This document shows, one piece after another, positions 13,048 through 16,311 of a DNA stretch of 16,311 nucleotides (its first letter is position 1; each line of letters opens with the position of its first letter). The DNA comes from an uncultured Oscillibacter sp. (GTDB taxonomy: Bacteria; Bacillota; Clostridia; Oscillospirales; Oscillospiraceae), in assembly GCA_904393855.1 (NCBI GenBank), contig CAJFNE010000021.1, forward strand, positions 1 to 16,311, written 5' to 3'. The notes under the pieces were generated by a model. That model ran no database searches and was not told where the DNA came from. It saw only the letters and a program-made list of their open reading frames with translations. The position numbers and the translations under genes are program-made.

Positions 13048-14174
13048 GACTCACCGGCGCCCAGGTCTTTGACGCCCGGCAGGGCTTTGTGAGCCGTGAC
13101 CTGTGCCTGGAGGGCGGGAACATCGCCCCCCAGGCGGGGGAGCCGGTGGACGTCACCGGCTGCTATCTGATCCCCGGCCTGACGGACCTGCACTTCCACG
13201 GCTGCAAGGGGGAGGACTTCTCCGACGCCACGCCGGAGGGCCTCCAGATCATGGCCGACTATGAGCTCAGCCGGGGCGTCACTCAGATCTGCCCGGCGGG
13301 CATGACCCTGGGGGAGGATCAGCTGACCCGCATCTGCCAAAACGCCGCCCATCACCGCAGCCACAACACCGGCGGCGCGGAGCTGGTGGGTCTCCACCTG
13401 GAGGGGCCTTTCCTGTGCAAAGCCAAAAAGGGGGCCCAGAACGAGGCTTTCCTCCACGACCCGGACCCGGTGATGCTCCACCGGCTCCAGGAGGCGGCGG
13501 AGGGGCTGGTGAAGCTGGTGACCCTGGCCCCGGAGCAGCCCGGCTCCCGGGAGTTCATCCGGGGCGCCCTGGCGGACGGCGTCACCGTCAGCCTGGGCCA
13601 CACCACCGCCGACTACGACACGGCTCTGGCCGCCTATCAGGCCGGGGCCCGGCAGGCCACCCACCTCTTCAACGCCATGCCTCCTTTCACCCATCGGGCG
13701 CCCGGCGTGGTGGGCGCGGCCTTTGACTCCCCGGCGGTGAACGTGGAGCTGATTTCCGACGGCGTCCACATTCACCCCTCTGTGGTGCGGGCGGTATTCC
13801 AGCTCTTCGGCAGGGACCGGGTGATCCTGATCTCCGACTCCCTGCGGGCCACCGGCATGCCGGACGGCCGTTATCCCTTCGGCGGGCAGGAGATCGAGGT
13901 CCATGGGAACCGGGCCACCATGGCCGGCGATCCTAATACGCTGGCTGGGTCCGTATCGGACCTGATGGCCTGCATGAAAACCGCCGTTTCCTTTGGCATC
14001 CCTCTGGCCGACGCGGTGACCGCCGCGGCGGTAAATCCCGCCCGGGTTCTGGGCATCGACGACCGTCTGGGCACGCTGGACGCGGGCAAGGAAGCCAATG
14101 TGGTGGTCCTGGACCAGCATCTGGACGTGAAAGCGGTCCTGTTCCACGGCAAGGTGGTTGCCGGCTCCCTGTGA
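13044..14174 (+). CDS. nagA: N-acetylglucosamine-6-phosphate deacetylase
   Basis: A 376-residue amidohydrolase that removes acetate from GlcNAc-6-P to give GlcN-6-P, the substrate of NagB. Metal and active-site marks: DLHFHG (His50, His52), LHLEGPF (Glu120), VSLGHTTADYD, ATHLFNAMPPF, and the catalytic Asp in LISDSLRATGMPDG. The C-terminus returns to the small beta-sandwich (GTLDAGKEANVVVLD). The frame extends upstream through nagB, but ATG 13044 overlaps the nagB stop (ATGA), giving translational coupling and the correct family N-terminus MRLTGAQVFDA. The following gap to the ATPase is 184 bp and carries several palindromes. Confidence 0.95.
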   Translation: MRLTGAQVFDARQGFVSRDLCLEGGNIAPQAGEPVDVTGCYLIPGLTDLHFHGCKGEDFSDATPEGLQIMADYELSRGVTQICPAGMTLGEDQLTRICQNAAHHRSHNTGGAELVGLHLEGPFLCKAKKGAQNEAFLHDPDPVMLHRLQEAAEGLVKLVTLAPEQPGSREFIRGALADGVTVSLGHTTADYDTALAAYQAGARQATHLFNAMPPFTHRAPGVVGAAFDSPAVNVELISDGVHIHPSVVRAVFQLFGRDRVILISDSLRATGMPDGRYPFGGQEIEVHGNRATMAGDPNTLAGSVSDLMACMKTAVSFGIPLADAVTAAAVNPARVLGIDDRLGTLDAGKEANVVVLDQHLDVKAVLFHGKVVAGSL

Positions 14175-14240
14175 GGGCCGGATCACATCATAATCCATGA
14201 CCCGTCCCCTACTCCATTCTCATAGGGTCCGGGATCGAAC

Positions 14241-14358
14241 TGAAGGAGGAAAAAATCCGCCGGCCGGCGGTGCGGCAGTGTGGAGACCTGTCGTAATTCC
14301 CCGGGGGACGCTCCCCCGGCGGAGAGGCTCCCGCGCGGAGGCAAGGGAGCCACGGCCG
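14241..14358 (+). repeat. Palindrome-rich block between an orphan SD and the ATPase start
   Basis: AAGGAGGA (14243-14250) is an excellent SD but no start codon follows at useful distance. About 100 bp then contain a perfect 14-bp palindrome CCGCCGGCCGGCGG (14257-14270), a stem CCGGGGG/CCCCCGG (14301-14307/14313-14319) and a stem GGCTCCC/GGGAGCC (14326-14332/14345-14351). The last stem contains the SD now used by the ATPase. The layout suggests a small element inserted between the old SD and its gene. No target duplication can be confirmed from one copy. Confidence 0.42.
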
Positions 14359-15492
14359 ATGCGTATGTCTACTGTCACCCTGAAAAACGTCAAGAAGATC
14401 TACGACAACGCGGTCACAGCAGTCCACGACTTCAACCTGGACATCGCCGACAAGGAGTTCATCGTGCTGGTGGGCCCCTCCGGCTGCGGCAAGTCCACCA
14501 CGCTGCGGATGGTGGCCGGCCTGGAGGAGATCTCCGAGGGCGAGCTGTACATCGACGGCAAGCTGGTCAACGACGTGGAGCCCAAGGACCGGGACATCGC
14601 CATGGTGTTCCAGAGCTACGCCCTCTATCCCCACATGACCGTCCGGGAAAACATGGAGTTCCCCCTGAAGCTCAAGAAGATGCCCAAGGAGGAGATCAAC
14701 CAGCGGGTCAACGCCGCGGCGGAGATCCTGGGCATCACCCAGTACCTGGACCGCAAGCCCAAGGCCCTCTCCGGCGGCCAGCGCCAGCGGGTGGCCATCG
14801 GCCGGGCCATCGTCCGGGAGCCCAAGGTGCTGCTGATGGACGAGCCCCTCTCCAACCTGGACGCCAAGCTCCGCAACCAGATGCGGGCGGAGATCATCAA
14901 GCTGCGCCAGCGCATCAACACTACCTTCATCTACGTCACCCACGACCAGACGGAGGCCATGACCCTGGGCGACCGCATCGTCATCATGAAGGATGGCTTC
15001 ATCCAGCAGATCGGCACGCCCCAGCAGGTCTTTGACCATCCCGTCAACATCTTCGTGGCCGGCTTTATCGGCACACCGCAGATGAACTTCTTCCAGGCTA
15101 AGCTGGTGAAGGACGGCGAGGGTTCCTATCACGCCCAGGTGGGCGAGACGAACGTCCCCCTGTCCGAGGACATCCAGAAGGCCCTGGGCGGCGCGGATTC
15201 CCAGGATGTGACCCTGGGCATCCGGCCCGAGCACATCCGCTTCGCCGCTCCCGGCACCGCAGGCGCCCTCACCGGCTCCGTGGAGGTCTCCGAGATGATG
15301 GGCAGCGAGTATCACCTCCATGTGACCTGCAATGGCCAGGATGTGGTGCTGCGGGTGCCCACCATGGACCTGCCGCCCGAGGCCCGGAGCGGGATCGCCT
15401 ACGGCGCGCAGATGAGCTTCACTTTCCGGCCCGACGCCATTCACCTGTTCGACCCGGAGTCGGAGAAGAATCTGATTCAGACCGCCGAGTAA
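14359..15492 (+). CDS. msmK: Sugar ABC transporter ATPase (MsmK/UgpC/MalK type)
   Basis: A 377-residue ATPase that energises MalFG-type importers, probably the one encoded upstream. Walker A is GPSGCGKS (residues 39-46), the Q-loop VFQSYALYPHMTV, the signature LSGGQRQRVAIGRAI, Walker B VLLMDEPLSNLD, and the H-loop YVTHDQTEAMTLGDR. The C-terminal TOBE-like regulatory domain follows from about 240 (FIGTPQMNF, LGIRPEHI). The frame is open back to 14197, but the first ~54 residues of that reading are Pro/Arg-rich and not family-like. ATG 14359 has GGGAG 9 bases before it, and ATG 14365 is the alternative. A dedicated ATPase as last gene of a nan operon contrasts with streptococci, where one unlinked MsmK serves several importers including SatABC. 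Confidence 0.93.
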   Translation: MRMSTVTLKNVKKIYDNAVTAVHDFNLDIADKEFIVLVGPSGCGKSTTLRMVAGLEEISEGELYIDGKLVNDVEPKDRDIAMVFQSYALYPHMTVRENMEFPLKLKKMPKEEINQRVNAAAEILGITQYLDRKPKALSGGQRQRVAIGRAIVREPKVLLMDEPLSNLDAKLRNQMRAEIIKLRQRINTTFIYVTHDQTEAMTLGDRIVIMKDGFIQQIGTPQQVFDHPVNIFVAGFIGTPQMNFFQAKLVKDGEGSYHAQVGETNVPLSEDIQKALGGADSQDVTLGIRPEHIRFAAPGTAGALTGSVEVSEMMGSEYHLHVTCNGQDVVLRVPTMDLPPEARSGIAYGAQMSFTFRPDAIHLFDPESEKNLIQTAE

Positions 15493-15513
15493 TCCACCCC
15501 CATCGCACAAAGC

Positions 15514-15555
15514 AAGCCCGGGAAAGCGAAAGGCTTTCCCGGGCTTCTTTTACTT
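15514..15555. terminator. Intrinsic terminator between the convergent ATPase and nanQ genes
   Basis: AAGCCCGGGAAAGC (15514-15527) pairs perfectly with GCTTTCCCGGGCTT (15533-15546) around GAAAG, followed on the plus strand by CTTTTACTT. It lies 21 bases after the ATPase stop and just beyond the end of the opposing nanQ gene, so it ends the nan operon and may also serve nanQ in the other direction. Confidence 0.9.
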
Positions 15556-15556
15556 C

Positions 15557-16012
15557 TCAATCGACCCGCACCTTCACCACGCACTTGCGGCAGGGCTCGG
15601 GTTTCCCGTCCACGGCGATGCCGGGGGCATGGGCGTCCTCCGGCCACAGAACGGCGAAGCGGTCCCCCGCCAGCAGCACCCGCCCGTCCACAGGCCCCCG
15701 GTGGAGCCAGATGTCCCCCTCCGGCCGGGCCTCCGCCATCTCCGTCATGTTCTCCAGCGGAGCAATCTCCATCCACTCCCGGCCGGAAATCAAAAACTGG
15801 ATGTCGATGTACTTCCGGTGGCTCTCCGGCGTGTCGTTGGATAGTTTATTCTCATAGCTCTGGAGAGAGTAAAACAGGCGGTCTCCGTCCACCTCGTATT
15901 TCCCATCCGGCAACTGGGAAAAATCCGTGTCCCGCAGGAGCTCCAGCCCCCGCATCACGCCCGGGTGGATTCCCCGGTAGGAATCCAGGTGTTGCAGTGT
16001 TCCATAAAGCAC
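15557..16012 (-). CDS. nanQ: YhcH/YjgK/YiaL-family protein (NanQ, sialic acid anomerase)
   Basis: A 151-residue cupin-like cytoplasmic protein. Family marks: an ESHRKYIDIQFLISGREWM segment with the conserved His and Asp, a central Glu/Gly-rich turn, FAVLWPEDAHAPGIAV with the metal-binding type His, and a C-terminal CRKCVVKVRVD. Its E. coli relative NanQ speeds anomer interconversion of Neu5Ac so that the transporter product and the lyase substrate match. The start is GTG (16010-16012), with GGGGAGG 8 bases before it. The gene is convergent with the nan operon and has its own promoter, so its expression is not simply coupled. Function is strongly supported by family and location, although other YhcH homologues act on other sugars. 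Confidence 0.9.
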   Translation of the reverse strand: MLYGTLQHLDSYRGIHPGVMRGLELLRDTDFSQLPDGKYEVDGDRLFYSLQSYENKLSNDTPESHRKYIDIQFLISGREWMEIAPLENMTEMAEARPEGDIWLHRGPVDGRVLLAGDRFAVLWPEDAHAPGIAVDGKPEPCRKCVVKVRVD

Positions 16013-16059
16013 AGTCAGGCCCTCCCCTGTCTCTGAAAAAATTTGGAATCTCTCCCCTT

Positions 16060-16088
16060 ATTGTACCGCAACAGGAGCCCCGATACAA
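16060..16088 (-). promoter_or_regulatory. Likely promoter of nanQ
   Basis: Minus strand: -10 TACAAT (16060-16065, five of six) and -35 TTGTAT (16083-16088, three of six) with 17-base spacing. The predicted start is near 16053. A half-match to the RpiR-type box, TGAAA at 16034-16038 (plus strand), lies in the leader. Confidence 0.5.
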
Positions 16089-16111
16089 GGGAAACCTCTC
16101 TGGGAGGACAG

Positions 16112-16153
16112 ACAGAGGTCCAGGCAGGGAACTGCCTGGACCTCTGTGTTTTT
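16112..16153. terminator. Strong hairpin terminator next to the right-edge ABC gene
   Basis: ACAGAGGTCCAGGCAG (16112-16127) pairs perfectly over 16 bp with CTGCCTGGACCTCTGT (16132-16147) around GGAA. The T-run (GTTTTTT, 16148-16154) is on the plus strand, while the gene it follows runs on the minus strand. It may still end that transcript by stem strength, and it shields the nanQ promoter from read-through. Confidence 0.75.
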
Positions 16154-16311
16154 TATTCCAGTTCAAACGCGCCGGTGTACAGCTGATAGTACAGCCCGTG
16201 CTGGCGGATCAAATCCTCGTGGTCGCCCCGCTCCACGATCCGGCCGTGGTCCAGCACCATGATGGCGTTGGAGTTGCGGACGGTGGAGAGCCGGTGGGCG
16301 ATGACGAACAC
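16153..16311 (-). CDS. ABC exporter ATPase/permease, C-terminal end (cut by window edge)
   Basis: The last 52 residues of a minus-strand gene whose start lies beyond 16311. VFVIAHRLSTVRNSNAIMVLDHGRIVERGDHEDLIRQHGLYYQLYTGAFELE contains the H-loop IAHRLSTV and the D/G-rich GRIVERGDHEDL typical of MsbA/MdlB-type fused exporters. The stop is TAA at 16153-16155. There is no functional tie to the sialic acid genes; a strong hairpin separates them. Confidence 0.92.
   Translation of the reverse strand: MFVIAHRLSTVRNSNAIMVLDHGRIVERGDHEDLIRQHGLYYQLYTGAFELE

Noticed and set aside
12540..14198. A 552-codon open frame antisense to nagB and nagA
   Set aside because: No recognisable domain. It is fully covered by two confidently identified genes.
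14197..14358. A 54-residue N-terminal extension of the ABC ATPase
   Set aside because: The reading is Pro/Arg-rich, lies over the palindromes, and is unlike the family. An SD precedes ATG 14359.
1..16311. tRNA, rRNA, transposase or phage genes
   Set aside because: None was recognised in the window on either strand.

Overview
The window is high-GC DNA with Gram-positive signals: GGAGG-type Shine-Dalgarno (SD) sites, sigma-A type -35/-10 boxes, and a lipoprotein solute-binding protein. Together these suggest a high-GC gut Firmicute of the Oscillospiraceae type. That placement is inference from composition and gene style; no rRNA or marker gene is present.

Left part (1-3421, minus strand): an OmpR-type response regulator, a short one-membrane-segment histidine kinase, an ABC ATPase and a cut-off FtsX/MacB-like permease. 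This looks like a two-component system paired with an export or defence type ABC transporter. The non-coding stretches here are rich in perfect inverted repeats: two between kinase and ATPase, and a mosaic of five hairpins upstream of the response regulator.

Main part (3422-16012): a nearly complete sialic acid (Neu5Ac) catabolic cluster in four transcription units. (1) Minus strand: a divergent ROK-like sugar kinase followed by a DUF624/YesL-like membrane protein. (2) Divergent from it: an N-acylglucosamine 2-epimerase and an RpiR-family regulator. (3) A large plus-strand unit: solute-binding lipoprotein, two MalFG-type permeases, N-acetylneuraminate lyase (nanA), glucosamine-6-phosphate deaminase (nagB), GlcNAc-6-phosphate deacetylase (nagA) and an MsmK/UgpC-type transporter ATPase. 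(4) Convergent, minus strand: a YhcH/NanQ anomerase, beyond a strong terminator. No NanE (ManNAc-6-P epimerase) is in the window. The gene set fits the route Neu5Ac -> ManNAc -> GlcNAc -> GlcNAc-6-P -> GlcN-6-P -> fructose-6-P, with epimerisation before phosphorylation, as in Bacteroides fragilis NanLET/RokA.

The main regulatory observation is a set of 15-bp boxes of the form TGAAA-N5-TTTCA. Two lie in the divergent kinase/epimerase region and two upstream of the transporter operon. Each pair is about three helical turns apart. Relative to the predicted kinase and transporter promoters the boxes sit at nearly the same places, about -50 and -80. They are candidate operators for the local RpiR protein. 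The right edge (16153-16311) is the C-terminal end of an unrelated ABC exporter ATPase on the minus strand.
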